A stretch of DNA of 64,000 bases from CALOCY01 sp942491975 (lineage in GTDB: Bacteria > Bacteroidota > Bacteroidia > Bacteroidales > Prolixibacteraceae): NCBI GenBank assembly GCA_942491975.1, contig CALOCY010000004.1:2852001-2916000 (forward strand), given 5' to 3'. Below are positions 63,544 through 64,000 of this stretch, piece by piece; the stretch's first letter is position 1, and each line of letters starts with the position of its first letter. The translations under genes and the position numbers were made by a program. The notes beneath the pieces were generated by a model. It had not been told where the DNA came from and ran no database searches. It saw nothing but the letters and a program-made list of their open reading frames with translations.

Positions 63544-64000
63544 ATGAAAAACCTTATCGGATTAGCCATACTAGCACTCTTTTTAAATGCTTGTCAAAAC
63601 AGGCAACAGGGGAATACCTCTTCACAAGATGTCAACGTTGCAGGGTCAGGCCTGATTAACTATGTAAATCCGTTTATAGGCACAAAAAACATGGGGCACA
63701 CCTTTCCGGGTGCCACTGCGCCTTTTGGCATGGTACAGCTAAGCCCGGAGACAAATCAGCAACCGATGTTTCGTGATGGGAAATACAATCCCGATACGTA
63801 TAAATATTGCTCGGGGTATCAATATGATGACCACACCATATTCGGGTTTAGCCACACGCATTTCAGCGGGACAGGACATGCTGATTTGGGTGATTTTTTA
63901 ATTATGCCAACAGTAGGTTCCCTGCAACTGGAACCTGGCGATGCAAACGTATCGCAAAGCGGATACCATTCGCAATTCTCGCATGAAAATGAACATGCAG
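63544..64000 (+). CDS. GH92 family glycosidase, lipoprotein (3' truncated)
   Basis: The frame is open from ATG 63544 to the window end (152 codons). A lipobox LNAC ends the signal peptide. YVNPFIGTKNMGHTFPGATAPFGMVQLSPET and GFSHTHFSGTGHADLGD are hallmarks of GH92, calcium-dependent exo-alpha-mannosidases. It likely trims mannose from glycoproteins or yeast-type mannans at the cell surface. Confidence 0.93.
   Translation, partial: MKNLIGLAILALFLNACQNRQQGNTSSQDVNVAGSGLINYVNPFIGTKNMGHTFPGATAPFGMVQLSPETNQQPMFRDGKYNPDTYKYCSGYQYDDHTIFGFSHTHFSGTGHADLGDFLIMPTVGSLQLEPGDANVSQSGYHSQFSHENEHA

Noticed and set aside
1..64000. tRNA, rRNA, tmRNA or replication origin
   Set aside because: No cloverleaf, conserved rRNA segment or cluster of DnaA boxes was recognised by eye; absence is not proven without a covariance-model search.

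Overview
The window is chromosomal DNA of a Bacteroidota bacterium. Supporting signs are TAnnTTTG -7 promoter boxes (some with a TTG/TTTG about 19 bases upstream), type IX secretion C-terminal sorting domains on exported proteins, Bacteroidota-specific families (DUF4271, DUF4834, DUF4838), a eukaryotic-type glycyl-tRNA synthetase, a short AtpC, and a GH92 glycosidase lipoprotein. Order-level placement (a Bacteroidales/Marinilabiliales-like organism) is only a guess. No rRNA, tRNA, CRISPR array or complete insertion sequence was recognised.

Layout. 1-15 kb: a truncated LTxxQ-repeat protein, an outer-membrane protein, a methyltransferase, an erythromycin-esterase-like lipoprotein and a heptosyltransferase-like GT9; then atpD-atpC on the minus strand, trpS with an SGNH hydrolase, a DUF4838 lipoprotein, a DUF2797 protein, ilvE and nadA. 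15.4-21.5 kb: an aromatic amino-acid operon (tyrA, then DAHP synthase-chorismate mutase) preceded by a short Phe/Tyr/Trp-rich leader peptide and an attenuator; then dtd-mazG-deoC, a polyprenyl synthase, and an ArsR regulator with queD. 21.6-35.4 kb is the accessory region: a BglII/BamHI-like type II restriction-modification system with controller gene and C-box, polA, a remnant HigA antitoxin, a HigBA-type module whose antitoxin carries a metallopeptidase domain, an orphan membrane protein, a DASS transporter, and an XRE regulator followed by a 1250-residue enzyme joining nuclease, methyltransferase and two target-recognition domains. 35.9-47.1 kb: dus, DUF4271-hemD-rnpA, rsgA, pepE, two beta-barrel genes, an ECF sigma factor with a putative anti-sigma protein, and typA. 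47.7-54.2 kb: bactofilin followed by most of the ATP synthase operon (atpZ-like, atpI-like, atpB, E, F, H, A, G) and DUF4834. 54.5-64 kb: glyS, a small accessory cluster with a 31-residue proline-rich peptide, an ATP-grasp protein, a FabH-like synthase, a DEAD-box helicase, a sialidase-fold T9SS protein and the start of a GH92 glycosidase.

How parts work together. The two ATP synthase clusters, about 41 kb apart on opposite strands, together encode the full enzyme. TyrA and DAHP synthase-chorismate mutase act around chorismate/prephenate and appear to be controlled by ribosome stalling on aromatic codons. The two restriction systems and the toxin-antitoxin module lie within 14 kb and each has its own regulator, suggesting a small defence island interrupted by polA and the DASS transporter. 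Intergenic regions carry several families of palindromic repeats, including two inverted copies with identical 17-base arms.
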